Origin: Batillaria attramentaria
Taxonomy: Eukaryota; Mollusca; Gastropoda; Batillariidae
Assembly: GCA_018292915.2 (NCBI GenBank)
Contig: JACVVK020000088.1
Span: 157,501 to 221,500 of the forward strand
Length of the DNA: 64,000 nucleotides
Direction: 5' to 3'
Numbering within the stretch: position 1 is the stretch's first letter; each line of letters opens with the position of its first letter. Positions 54,303 through 64,000 of this stretch are shown one piece after another. The notes under the pieces were generated by a model that did not search any database, was not told the origin of the DNA, and saw only the letters and a program-made list of their open reading frames with translations. The position numbers and the translations under genes are program-made.

Positions 54303-56424
54303 GATTCCAGATCGGCTATAGGTCTTACACACTTGAAAAGAGAAACAAAAACAACTGACAACAACAAAACAGATAAAAATTAATAGCATGAAATTTGGAG
54401 AAACGGCTTTATGGGATGGGGCCATTCCTCCTTGTTTATGCTTGTAACACTGTGTTTGGTGTCTATGTGCAGGTATTTGACAAGTTCCAAAAGAAAAAGA
54501 CTCAAGAATATGGCCGTGAACGTGACTGGAATGTTGATTTGATTCCCAAATTCCTCATGGCTAATGGTTAGTGATTGAACAATTCACTGCTTGATCTAAC
54601 ACTAGTAACAGTAACATTTGTGGCCATAGTAGTCCCGTACTAGTACTACGTGTATTAGCAGTACATGTTGTACATTTTCTATACAGAGTTTACATGTACA
54701 CGTATGTCTCCTACTTTCTACATCAGAATTGTTTTGAGAAGCTGTTACTTGGGCAGACTGTTTTGTTTGATTTATTGTTACTACATGTGTTTAAATGCAC
54801 ATGTTTGTGTGTGTGACTTTTGCTTAATCCTGTCACTCCAAGACAGGTATTTAGGCATGTAATTGTGGATATTGAGTGCTTTCACTTGCTGTTGTATTTA
54901 CTTGTAAGCATAGATGAAAACCCCCTGCGGAATTCCAGTTGATCATGATGGTGTAATGCCAACTAGTGCATTGGTGGTTTGAGATTGCATAACAGACGTG
55001 TATTGATTTTAGATATTATATTTGTTTTTTCCTGTGTACTGACTGAAAATTCTAGAAAAATTGATGATCATGATAAAAATATGGCGTTGAGATTGCTCAG
55101 TGGCAGGTCTGTAGTGCATGCATTATACGATTTTCTGGGAAATGGTGAGGCTAGAGACATATGACGTAAGTGATCAGATGGAGACATGGATACTGATTAT
55201 CCAGACAGAAAGGCATCAGGAACATGTATACAGTTACAGGGCTGCCACTCTTCCTGCTGTGGCAGGATTTCCTGCTTTTTGAACCGGCGGTGAAGAGCTT
55301 TCCTGCTTTTTTAATTTTAAAGTGTTTTCCTGCTTTTCCGGCCAAAAAAATCGTGAGTCTGTGTCTATCGCTGGACCATCGGCTTTCCCGGGTAAGGTGC
55401 ATTTTGCGCCTCATATTCGTCGGGGATGTCAGCACCCGACCGCTGCTTTTCACTTCCTTCGGGCAAAGTCCTTTCCTGCTTTTTAAAGTGTTTTCCTGCT
55501 TTTCCGGCAAAAAAAATCGAGAGTCAGTGTCTATCACTGGACCGTGGGCCTTTCCGGGTAAGGTGCATTTTGCGCCTCATATTCTCATATCGTCGGGGAC
55601 GTCAGCACCCAACCGCTGCCGCACCCACCCCCCGCTTTTCACTTCCTTCGGGCAAAGTCTTTCCTTCCACTGGCTCCCTGGAGTCCGGCTTTGGACAGTG
55701 GACGAAACTATGAGGGCAGTGAGAGTCGGTGGAAATGTTCACAACGGAATGATCGAAATTCAGATCTAGACTGCAAGGATATTGTTGATAAAAAAAACAA
55801 AAACAATATAGGTCATACTCTTAGACTTATATCCCCTGTATGTTGGAAACCACAGGCCTACTGACTACCCCGACTTGAAGTGTAAGCTGTATTAATTGCA
55901 TTTATGAGGTTTGTGCTTTTTGTCCATATGGTGATTATCTCCTAAATTGTCTCCACAATTTGTCCACAAATGACAGATGACTTGGACGCTGGCATTGGTG
56001 CCTTCACCTTGTATGTCTGCCGTGAGAACCTCTGTAATGTAGGGCACTTCACCGCCTTCTTGTCCTTCACGTGATGCAGGCGGTGCCAACGAATAAGTCA
56101 AACACAAATCCATTTCCCTTGAGAATTCCTTCAAGGGAGGGCTTTCTAAGCTATTTTAACATATTTTGATTACTGAGTGTAACTGCTGGCTTTTATTATT
56201 GATAATGTGTTATATTTGTATGTATGTAATTATATCCTTGTTTGAAGATATTCAGAATTGATGTTTACACCATCAGTATTCATCTGCAGGTCAGCTGGTG
56301 AAATTGCTGATACATACTGGGGTCACACGGTACCTGGAGTTCAAGTCTGTTGAGGGAAGTTATGTGTACAAGGACAAGAAAATATACAAAGTCCCTGCCG
56401 ATGAGAAAGAGGCACTGTCAACAT
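48196..56424 (+). CDS. GDI2: Rab GDP-dissociation inhibitor, first four exons (partial)
   Basis: Exons 48196-48240, 51125-51232, 54473-54566 and 56290-56424 join in phase to about 127 codons. They begin [15 protein letters not shown] and continue [53 protein letters not shown] and [15 protein letters not shown]. These are the nucleotide-fold GTG motif and the conserved YYGGES and IPKFLMANG segments that form the Rab-binding platform. GDI extracts GDP-bound prenylated Rabs from membranes and holds them in the cytosol. The next expected exon (LMGLFEKRR region) is not found before 64000, so the gene continues to the right. Vertebrate GDI1 and GDI2 cannot be told apart here; the symbol is a family label. 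Confidence 0.92.
49198..49390 (+). pseudogene. SAP-domain exon with frameshift
   Basis: ATG 49198 opens [20 protein letters not shown] and then VPELKK. After an A8 run (near 49270-49280) the frame must shift to read [20 protein letters not shown]. Together these form a SAP helix-loop-helix DNA-binding motif. It ends at a possible donor (GAG|GTAGGC). SAP domains occur at the N termini of several transposases and YqaJ-type nucleases in animals; no downstream catalytic exon is seen here. Confidence 0.6.
49468..49800 (-). CDS. THAP-type zinc-finger protein fragment
   Basis: From [11 protein letters not shown] the frame shows the THAP C2CH pattern: C-x4-C, then about 48 residues, then C-x2-H in SVCNRHFV, with LWIKAIRR and RWPSV between. 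THAP domains bind DNA in P-element and other transposases and in host factors. The open frame continues upstream to 49872, but MPHYHC is the usual THAP start. It ends at a stop soon after the domain, so it is probably an N-terminal exon or a remnant. It is convergent with the SAP exon in the same element. Confidence 0.75.
   Translation of the reverse strand: MPHYHCVAIGCQNGSRKSDKLEKFPERVLPNGEIVQFEPFSSKVSRNLWIKAIRRLNADPSRWPSVCNRHFVGNKRTNSVPVPTLFEHNRYGTKNQERKTFISKQKFSSH
50235..50602. mobile_element. hAT-like MITE with 6-bp target duplication (368 bp)
   Basis: Ends read CAGGGCTGAGCTTTAGC and CAGGGCTGAGATTTAGC inward. TAGAAC flanks both sides (50229-50234 and 50603-50608). It is inserted in an older ACCGGT-rich repeat (about 50160-50645) in GDI intron 1. 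No coding. Confidence 0.82.
51606..53229 (+). mobile_element. Complete Tc1/mariner transposon (1624 bp)
   Basis: Perfect 23-bp terminal inverted repeats start CTGGTCCGCAAAAGTTAAGG, flanked by TA (51604-51605 and 53230-53231). It lies in GDI intron 2 and carries a long transposase frame. Confidence 0.95.
51982..53025 (+). CDS. Tc1-family DD34E transposase, N terminus damaged
   Basis: The open frame begins after a TGA at 51979 and has no in-frame ATG before the helix-turn-helix region ([26 protein letters not shown]). The first candidate ATG (51978) is in another frame. The catalytic triad is complete: [16 protein letters not shown] and [10 protein letters not shown], with 34 residues between the second Asp and the Glu. 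GRPR is the linker AT-hook-like motif. It cuts and pastes the element at TA. The copy is nearly intact and may be one indel from active; as it stands it probably cannot start translation normally. Confidence 0.9.
   Translation, partial: QRLSTLDRGRALGWLQDGTSGREVARRLGVSHSVIQRLHERFQATGSADERPRSGRPRAMNQRNDRYLQLLALRDRTITARTLRSNLRTATNIIISQDTVERRLHEVDLHSRVPAVRIPLTPRHRRARMAFCRNHQRWNRQQWDRVLFTDESRFTLSNSDARRRVWRCVGERYIDACVQEHDRYGGGSVMVWGGFHLHGRTPLYLIRGNLTGVRYRDEIVRTIIIPTLRAMGRGSCLQDDNATPHRAVVVRDFLQRQQVVRMDWPARSPDLAPIENLWDILGRRVVDNHPHPTDAAQLFQFLQQEWHAIPQQMLQNLVHSMRQRVVDCLAANVKWWPHQLLDRTGTN
53915..54440 (+). repeat. Composite repeat, second copy (GDI intron 2)
   Basis: It has the same order as 13827-14625: the CACCAGCC...CAAGCATCCTC block, the GGCTGACGTCAAATG block, the family A SINE head (54089-54251), CT and C tracts (C30 at 54271-54300), and the GAGAAACGGC...GGGGCCATTCCTCCTTGTTT end. 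It stops just 30 nt before GDI exon 3. Confidence 0.75.
54089..54251 (+). repeat. tRNA-headed SINE, family A
   Basis: Fourth copy of the family: A box GGTGGCCGAATGG, B box GAGTTCGAATCCC, body ending GGTGGAAAATGACGTTAAAC. Confidence 0.82.
55236..55760. repeat. Repeat with an internal tandem duplication
   Basis: A block of about 145 bp (TTTAAAGTGTTTTCCTGCTT...) occurs at 55317-55459 and again at 55484-55640. CAGGGCTGCC at the left edge resembles a hAT terminus, but no matching right end was found. No coding. GDI intron 3. Confidence 0.55.
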
Positions 56425-57008
56425 GTGTGTATTGCATTTTGCCTGGTATTTCAATTTGTGCAAGAGATAAATATGGAGGTGTTAATGCAGTTGAAGTAAT
56501 GTCTACTGTTTTGCTGTTTATGCTGCATTCAGTTGGTGACATGATTTTTACCTGATTCAGATTTTGCCTGTTCCCTGTTAGTTTGTTATCATACAGAGCT
56601 TCAGATTGTCGGCGCGCCCGCGCCATTGACGCGTGAAATATCAAAATGACGCGCAAGAGTTAATGTGTATGCGCCAGTGTGGCGCGCGCACTTTTGGCCT
56701 TCTACACATCGGAGTAGGCCTAGTCTTTGGTGAAACTAAAAACATCGCGTCTCTGCACTGCCTTGCATGCCCAACATGTATCGTATCGCAGCACGTCATT
56801 GGATGACAGATCTTCCCGAAAGCCAATCCGCGAATACCTTACTTATATTACTTGGTGATGCCAACATCGCTGAATAAACGTGAATCTCATTGGTTTCCTC
56901 TATTAGGAACATCCAATGAAAACGCTTATATTAACAGAGCGTTGGCTTGGGCGTCTGCAGATTCCGAGAACTAAATGCTTGTTTCTGTATCAACTGCTCC
57001 ATCAAAAA

Positions 57009-57102
57009 TGTCCACAAAAAAACCATCGGCGAAGAAAATAAAATTGGTGGCAGGCCAATCTCTGCTCACATTTGCTCGGACTGAATCTGCAGCTGCAAGT
57101 AG
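57009..57102 (+). pseudogene. Possible transposase N-terminal remnant
   Basis: MSTKKPSAKKIKLVAGQ followed by SLLTFARTESAAAS. A basic start followed by a short LLTF-type motif is common in hAT-type (TTF/ZMYM-like) transposases. Too short for a firm call. Confidence 0.35.
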
Positions 57103-57296
57103 GTCGTTTTCATATTCATGATCTTATCAAATTGAACGCCGCAACGCGTCCGTCGGCGTGAGAGATCTATATGATGCTTTTTCTCCCAACGGCATGACTT
57201 CGTTTCCAAAGTGAAAATGATGGGTCATGACGAATTCTAACAGAAAGGTCGGGGAGGGAAAGTAGGCCTAAACTGTGTGTGTGTGTGCCGGGCTGT

Positions 57297-57400
<104 letters not shown>

Positions 57401-57539
57401 CTGAGAGAGAGAGAAAGAGAGAGAGAGAAAGAGAGAGACACAGGCCTTGTACAGCTCCCAACAATCCAGCTAATTTTAAGGATAATATCATAACCTTTGT
57501 AAATATCACACATTTTCATTTGAAAACATGCATGTCAGG

Positions 57540-57589
<50 letters not shown>

Positions 57590-57716
57590 TCCTTACTAAG
57601 TTTCTGTGTGTGTGTGCGGTTCCTTACTAAGTTTCTGTAGTTTAGCAACGACAAGGTTGTCAACTGGCCGATGGCCAAAATCTTATACTGTTGCAAAATA
57701 AAGGTTTGTCATTGTC

Positions 57717-57718
<2 letters not shown>

Positions 57719-57782
<64 letters not shown>
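57719..57782 (+). repeat. (CT)n(CA)n microsatellite
   Basis: About 11 CT units followed by about 20 CA units, inside the hAT-like element. Another (CT)n lies at 57546-57585. Confidence 0.85.
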
Positions 57783-57785
<3 letters not shown>

Positions 57786-58039
57786 TCCGGACCCAACTTC
57801 CAGAACATGCCCTTTGAAAAAGCTGTTCAGGTGTGGGCACAGAAAAGAAGGCGCTACCTCTTCAAGAAGGACTAAATAAAGTTAGTACACCTCTGACTTT
57901 TTTTCGTTTCAAGATTTTGTCAATGACCCCTCATTTTGAAAATTGACCCCTCATTTTGCTCAGCCATGGGTCATTGGGCCCATGACATTTAAAAACAATC
58001 TGAAGCTCTGATCATAGTTCTGTTGATGTTCCCCACAAT

Positions 58040-60010
58040 AGTCTTCAATTTTTTGGCTCCCTTGTGTAACAATGGGAGTCTGTACATGTATAAATAACCC
58101 TCCGTCGTCTGTGTGTGTGTGTGTCCAAAAAAAACTTTAACATTTTCTCAGAATCTACGAACAGCAGAGACACCAAACTTGGCATGCTGATAGACAACCG
58201 TAAAACCTTTCAAAACATATCATTTTGAATGACCTTGACTCAAGGTCAAGGTCACTAAAGCCGTCTGTTTGAAAATTTTACATCAGCATTTTCTCGGAAT
58301 TTACAAACACCAGAGGTGTAAAACTTTGCATGGTGATAGACATTAATAAGAACAAGGCCTAACTTTATACGCCATTCGGCGTATTTACGCCGAAAATCGG
58401 GGATGTGGCGTGCGCAGAAACGCCAAATCAGCAATGGTTTGCTCGCTCGGCATTCTGTACTCTTCTCAAACAGCTATGCTGGTTAGCTTTAGACAAGGAT
58501 TGCGTCATTTTCATTGGGCACTAGCGTGCGAACTAGAGTGGAAAACTGCGAAAGCTGGAAATGACCCATTGAACTGACATCATTGATCACAACCAACCAT
58601 TCTGTGATAAAAGTTCGAGTTTTTACTGGGAGTGGGTGGACTGGGATTTCGTTATTGTGAACAAGCCGGAGGGGGGGGGGGGGAAGAGTTCAAGGGTCGG
58701 TACAGTAAATGGCAGTTTCGGAAACTGACTGCCATCACGGCAAGGCCTACTGCCACATGCGCAGGAAAGAAATTGTATACAGCAACAGGTAGAGTCTGTG
58801 ACAGCCGCGCTCTATCTCCTGTACCCAAACCTAAAGCAAAACAATTCCAAACATCACTGTTCTTTTCAAATAATAAGTGGCCACCCAATCCAAAATGCTG
58901 TAGCCCAGAATGGATTTTTTTTTCTTTTTCAAAATGTAAATCAAAGCATTGATTTCATATCTGGTAATGCAGCAGCATGGCTGATAGTGGAACAGTCTTT
59001 TCTTTTGCCTGCAGTGCATGGTGAAAACAATGAGCAGTTTGCATCAGCTACATTTAGCAATCACTATTCATACATTTAACTGGAAAATGCACATGTGTAA
59101 TGATCTATGTAATCTTCACAATTCATCACAAAGCTTCATTAATAAAACTATGTAAATATAAGCAGTAAAAGATTTTCTCGGTGTGTTATTAAATAAATGG
59201 TGTCTGAGAAAGTGGGGGTTTTTTTTTCTTCATAATTTTCAAAATTTCATTAACTTTTTTTTTCTTTCCAATAAATGGCCACAGTACAAGTTATTAGTTG
59301 ACAGACTAAAGTTGTTTGTCATGATACCTGCTGTCAGGAGAGGCCTCCAAGTCCAAAACCTCCCCAAAATCATGAAAATTCGTCAGGGGCCCCCCAGCAG
59401 TGCGTTGCTCCTGCACCCCACCAGGGACCTAGGCGGCCCCTTGACCCTGGCCTAGTAAGCCGAAGTCACTTTTTCCAATGTTAAGCCCTGTAAGAACTTT
59501 ACAGATCTATAATATTATACATGTATTCAATGGCCTTGTGTCAAGGTCAAGGCCATATATATATATATGACTATGAGCTATTTTTGTGAAACCTTAACAT
59601 TGGCATCTTCTCAGAAATAACAAACAGCAGAGGCGCCAAACTTGGCATGTTGATAGACAGTGATAAGACCTATGCACATAAACCATTTTAAATGACCTTG
59701 ACCTAACGTCAAAGTCATTAATGCAGTCTGTTTGCATTTTCGCAGTATCTAGGAGAACCAGAAGCATCAAACTTTGCATGATGATGGACGTTCGCAACAC
59801 CTTTACTGACATACCTGTATTCAATGGCTTTTAGTCAAGATCAAGGCCATACAAGCTGTTTTGGGGAAACTTTAACCTTGGCATTTTCTCCGAAACAACA
59901 AACAGTAGAAGCATCAAATGAGGCATGATGATAGACAGCAATGAGACCTATCTTTTTGAATGACCTTGACCCTTGGGTCAAGGTCATTAAAGCTGTCTGT
60001 TGTGAATTTT
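58040..60010 (+). repeat. Dispersed/tandem repeat with TCAAGGTCA half-sites, split by a transposon
   Basis: This is the same family as 10935-11246. It is internally repetitive: CCTTAACATTGGCAT, CCAAACTTGGCATG and TGATAGACA recur every 300 bp or so. TCAAGGTCA or its complement occurs at 58230, 58240, 58246, 59541, 59693, 59961 and 59978. Removing 58353-59490 rejoins the repeat. Confidence 0.78.
58353..59490. mobile_element. hAT-like non-autonomous element with 6-bp duplication (1138 bp)
   Basis: Ends read CAAGGCCTAACTTT and CAGGGCTTAACATT inward (11 of 14 match). TAAGAA flanks both sides (58347-58352 and 59491-59496). It interrupts the TCAAGGTCA repeat cleanly. Short open frames inside (58632-59079) show no known domain. 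Confidence 0.72.
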
Positions 60011-60249
60011 AATAGAGCTGCCGTGGTTTACCGGTTATAACCGGTTCCCATTTGAACCGGTTCACCGAACCGGTTCGAGTTGCCGTGAACCGGTGTTTTG
60101 GTCATAGTACACGTACTAAAGTTACTTAAGTCATCTTTTTTCTTCTAATTTCTTCTTGGTGGCCGCTGGAATTCTTGTAACGTATCTGCAGATCTTGTAG
60201 TCTCGTCTGTATCCTACTCTGTAACCTAAGCTGGGGTTGGGGGAGGAGG

Positions 60250-60284
60250 AGGAGTGGGGAGGGGGGGGGGGGGGGGGGGGGGGT
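60250..60284 (+). repeat. G-rich tract
   Basis: A G run of about 25 after a GGAGGAGG stretch. It is preceded at 60017-60085 by a cluster of ACCGGTT palindromes. Confidence 0.8.
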
Positions 60285-62144
60285 AATGTTGTTGACATTT
60301 TTTCCGCATTGATGTGAAACTGCTGGTTGTGTTATGGGTGTGAAAGGGACTAAGAAAGGGTCAACTCTGTAATTTTGCACTCTGTCAAATTTAGTCTTCC
60401 AGGGTGGGGCTGCAGCGAGATATGATTGATATTTGATAAGTTGTTATGACGCAATTACTGAAGAACACAGAAACTGAAAGGAAAGCCACGCGTTTCGAAA
60501 CGATTTCCTAGAATTGTGCGCTACTTTCGGTTTCCGAGAATTTTCAGTCACGTGGTCACACATATATGGGCATGGCTCAGAAATGGTGTTGAAAAGTTGT
60601 GACACACTAAGGCAAAATAGAAAATCATAATTTACACATTGGACTTGGGGCACACCATCATCAAACAAAAACACATCATCTGAACCATTTTTTGCGTCAT
60701 TCACTCATTTATTACTTGTGTAATATGACGCCAACCATTATCACTGTGTACATAACATCACAACATCACAGGAACTTCTTGCTCCCATTCACTGGAAAGA
60801 GATACAAAGAAATTCATTTAAATTGCACCCTGTTATAAAGAAAAACCAGTTGGGTTAACTGAAATCGTTACACTGTTCTTGGACTTCAAAGAAGCGAGAT
60901 ATTTTAAGAAGCAGAAAATGTACGTAACTTCACAACATTTTTCAACTCTGAAGATCTACGACTGTCATAAGTACTTCAAATTTCATCCAAAACACAAAAT
61001 ATTCATATAAAGCTTATCAGTAGCTTTCAGCTTTTTTTCTTATTAAGAGAAACAGCGGGCAAAACAGAAACTATGACATTAGAAGCTGATACGACACTGG
61101 GAACACATTCTAGAAATGAAAAAACCCCTTTTGGCACATAGTGAGTGTACATAATGCACTTTGTTTACATGAAGCAGTTTTAGAATGTCTAGGTGTAAGT
61201 ATTTACATCACTGCTGACCATGAAAGAGGTTTTGGTATTGATACATTTGCCTAAACTAACTAAAGGGGAACTTCAGTACATAACTTCACAACGTCACAAG
61301 GCTAAAATTTGTTTACAAACTTATTAAGAGATTAACAATGACCTTTAAAAACCAAATCAGCAGACTATCTACAAAGCAGGTATCCACTGTTGCCACTATT
61401 GTCCCCAGAAAACATAAAACAATGGGGGAAACAAATATGGAATGTTACCGTAGTACATAACTTCACAACAATGAGATGTCTCTCTCCTGTTTTCACAAAT
61501 AAAACAAACCTTCTTAGCAGTAGTTGAGCATCACAGGTGGTAAAAGTGAGTGAACATTACACCCCTGCAGTTGAAGCCCTTAAGAATATGAATCGCCCCA
61601 ATTTCAGCCAGTACAAGAAAAAAACAGTCCAAGGAGGGGAAATGTACATAACTTCACAACGTGACATGGCCAGCTTTTTTAGAATGTGTGCTCCATTAAG
61701 ACCCATTCTCTGACTAAAAAAGTAAAGCATTTATACTACAATCACCATTTTTATTGTATGGAACTTTTATTTTACTTCTAAAAGTAAATCCTCCTAAGAC
61801 ATGTTGACAAGCTGGTAAATGTTGTACATAACTTCACAATATTTTTCAACTCTAAAGATCTGCGACTGTCTTAAGTACTTCAAATTTCACCCAAAACGCA
61901 CAATATTCATATAAAGCTACTCGGTAGGCTTTCAGCTTTTTTCTTATTAAGAGAAACAGCGGGCAAAACAGAAACTATGACATAGAGCTGATAAGGATAC
62001 TGGGAACACATTCTAGGAGTGAAAAACTCCATTTGGCACGTAGTAAGTGTACATAGTGCACTTTTCTCTTCTTTTTTTTTTACCTGAAGCAGTTTTATAA
62101 TGCCTGAGTGTAAGTATTTACATCACTGCTGACCATGAAAGAGC

Positions 62145-62372
62145 ATGTTCATGTGTTTATTTGTGGTCTGGGAGAGGAAACTATTGTTCACCTATTCTGG
62201 GACTGTCATATTATGTGCAGATGTTTATTTATGGCCACAATTCGAGTGCATTCATTGTGATAGTTTTGTTTTTACAGCCACTCTGCTTATCCTTGGAACA
62301 GAACTATGTAAAAACAGATATAAAGTTATAGATTTGTTGATTTTATTAAGCAAGTTTCATATAGATCTATAA
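62145..62372 (+). pseudogene. LINE 3' fragment (Tx1/L1-like)
   Basis: One frame reads FICGLGEETIVHLFWDC and a second reads KVIDLLILLSKFHI. Both match the C-terminal zinc motif and final helix of the LINE at 35978-36790 ([22 protein letters not shown]). A frameshift separates them. It starts exactly where the 61820 duplication ends. Confidence 0.7.
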
Positions 62373-62474
62373 CAGCAAGCTACAGAATACTGTTCCAAAT
62401 GCCACAACATTCAAGAAGATATTCAAACACAGACACATAGGTGAAAAACTGCATGTAGTTTTCAGGTAACTAGT

Positions 62475-62716
62475 CTAAACCTGCCTGGCTACCACAGAGG
62501 TCAGTGGGGCTGTTAATGGCTCATCGGAAAACGTCTTCAGATTTAACTGAAAGTAATGCAAGTTTGCGCTCTGGCATGAGTGTTTAGGGGCAGCAACAGT
62601 TCCTTGTATCTGCTCGGTGGGATGCCAGGCCACATCCGCCCACGTGTATACATCCCCCTTTCTTTGCATGTAGTGAAGCTTCACCTCAGAACCATCATGC
62701 AACACTTCCAGCACCT
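62475..62716 (-). CDS. Last exon of an unknown protein, SH3/tudor-like fold suspected
   Basis: After an acceptor (GTGTCCAG|GTG) the frame reads VLEVLHDGSEVKLHYMQRKG, then DVYTWADVAWHPTEQIQGTV, and stops 38 residues later. This resembles the C-terminal small beta-barrel seen in many uncharacterised invertebrate proteins, often transposon-linked. A possible upstream exon at about 62900-62980 reads VPEVDDFVEAVF then SSNRKKGEAVY. Function unknown. Confidence 0.5.
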
Positions 62717-63217
62717 GGACACAGGAGACATCACCTTATAAGATTTCTGACATGGAGAGACCAGCGTCAGCCTAAAGCCAAGAAAAACTAAAATAAACAG
62801 GATCATGTAAAAACTTGTCTTGACATCTCATGACTTTTGCAACAATGGTTAAAGATATATAGCTTTGTATGCCGTGCGTTGGAGACACAAACCTATGCGT
62901 AGTACTAGTAGACGGCTTCTCCCTTCTTTCGGTTGCTTGAAAAAACAGCTTCCACAAAGTCGTCGACTTCTGGCACTCTGCAGATTGACAGTCATAAAGT
63001 TAATGACATTATTTCTACATTGCAGATAAATTCATGTTATGATAAATCAGACATCAAACACCATCCTTCATCTGTTTGAAAGAGACATTTTTCCAATAAC
63101 AGTTATAAACATCCTTTATTATTTGTTCAACTTCATGTAGCACATTTTAAAGAATGACTGTCCTATAGGTCCTCTAAGAAGCAAAGAGCTGTTACCTTCG
63201 TTCAATGAACCCCATGT

Positions 63218-63437
63218 TATGCAACCGCTGACCTAATGCCTTACAACAGCTGTGTTTATTGTATGTAACTGAACTGTTCATCACATCACGACACACTGCA
63301 CTTGCATCTTTTCACATTTGTCAATTTTAAACAATAGACCTGCATAAACCTCTTAATCTACTCTCACAGAACTCCAACAGTTGAAGTTACCTGCACCCAG
63401 TTATGTTTCTTCAAAATTGTCATCTTACTGCAGGTCA
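63218..63437. repeat. About 215-bp direct duplication, copy 1
   Basis: GCAACCGCTGACCTAATGCC through TGCAGGTC is repeated at 63783-64000 with about 95% identity by eye. Copy 2 runs into the window edge. Confidence 0.9.
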
Positions 63438-63782
63438 GCACACTCGTGAGAGATGTACATAACTTCACACAAACAATGGCAGACCATGGATCATACATTG
63501 TTGTGAAGTTATGAACTAACAAAGACCTATTGTTGTGCAAAACCACACAGAAATGCATGTATGAATAGAAGAGGGGAAGTATGAATCATGACTGAACCAT
63601 CATTCTCATAACCTAAATCTACAGTATGACCATCAGGGGAAAATATTTGCTATTCAGTCCATAACCTCACACCAAATGATTGTTGTGAAGTACAAACAGC
63701 AGAATGCACCGAAACTTCAAAAGTCTGTTAAATGACTAGGACAAGAACCTAATGCTTCACACAGGATGTGAATGTGAAATTA

Positions 63783-64000
63783 TGCAACCGCTGACCTAAT
63801 GCCGTACAACCGCTGTGTTTATTGTATGTAACTGAACTGTTCATAACATCACAACACATTGCACTTGCATCTTTTCACATTTTGTCAAATTTAAACAACA
63901 GACCTGCATAAACCTCTTTAATCTACTCTCACAGAACTCCAACAGTTGAAGTTACCTGCACCCAGTTATGTTTCTTTAAATTGTCATCTTACTGCAGGTC
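63783..64000. repeat. About 215-bp direct duplication, copy 2 (cut by window end)
   Basis: It matches 63218-63437. The pair brackets the inverted box hairpin at 63455-63516, suggesting a tandem unit of about 565 bp that may continue to the right. Confidence 0.88.

Larger units (their letters stand above)
60740..63700. repeat. Unclassified repeat region with a recurrent 17-bp box
   Basis: GTACATAACTTCACAAC or close variants occur at 60748, 60920, 61276, 61453, 61644, 61824 and 63455, and inverted at 63500. The first six are spaced 172, 356, 177, 191 and 180 bp apart, near multiples of 178. The DNA between boxes is mostly dissimilar. 60918-61257 is duplicated at 61820-62140. It may be one large element reaching past the window end. 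Confidence 0.65.

Noticed and set aside
56298..56555. Read-through of GDI exon 4 into the intron as a short protein
   Set aside because: Family similarity ends exactly at ACAT|GTGTGT, so the extension is intronic.

Overview
The window is nuclear DNA of an animal, most likely a marine mollusc. Evidence: long spliced genes with GT-AG introns, many (GT)n/(CA)n, (GA)n and poly-G/poly-C tracts, tRNA-headed SINEs, RTE-like and Tx1/L1-like LINEs, and several DNA transposon families. Molluscan origin is inferred from the repeat content; no marker gene fixes the species. There are no rRNA genes, genuine tRNA genes or CRISPR arrays.

Three host genes can be reconstructed by splicing. (1) A p38-class MAP kinase runs on + from 5532 to 14847 in 12 exons (about 361 codons). 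Its last large exon is one base short, which breaks the frame in the common-docking region. (2) RNF123 (KPC1), an E3 ubiquitin ligase, runs on - from 47646 down to 19364. Thirty-six exons whose phases add up give 1237 residues, with a SPRY domain near the N terminus and a C3HC4 RING at the C terminus. (3) A Rab GDP-dissociation inhibitor (GDI) starts on + at 48196. Four exons (about 127 codons) are visible to 56424, and the rest lies beyond the window. p38 and RNF123 are tail to tail. RNF123 and GDI are head to head, 549 bp apart between start codons.

Three U12-type (minor spliceosome) introns are legible: one GT-AG in p38 and two AT-AC in RNF123. RNF123 also has one GC-AG intron and a 1.2-kb, 44-bp-unit minisatellite whose units copy the 3' splice site of the next exon.

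The rest is mostly mobile DNA. 1-2378 is an RTE-like LINE inserted in an older repeat. 35960-41650 is a Tx1/L1-like LINE inside a 7.4-kb U12 intron, itself interrupted by a 2.0-kb element. 22858-24227 is a SINE split by a TTAA-flanked transposon. 48771-49925 is a fold-back element with SAP and THAP coding. 51606-53229 is a complete Tc1/mariner element. 50235-50602, 56594-58010 and 58353-59490 are hAT-like elements with 6-bp target duplications. 60740-64000 is an unclassified repeat region with a recurrent 17-bp box (GTACATAACTTCACAAC) and the end of an unknown minus-strand gene.
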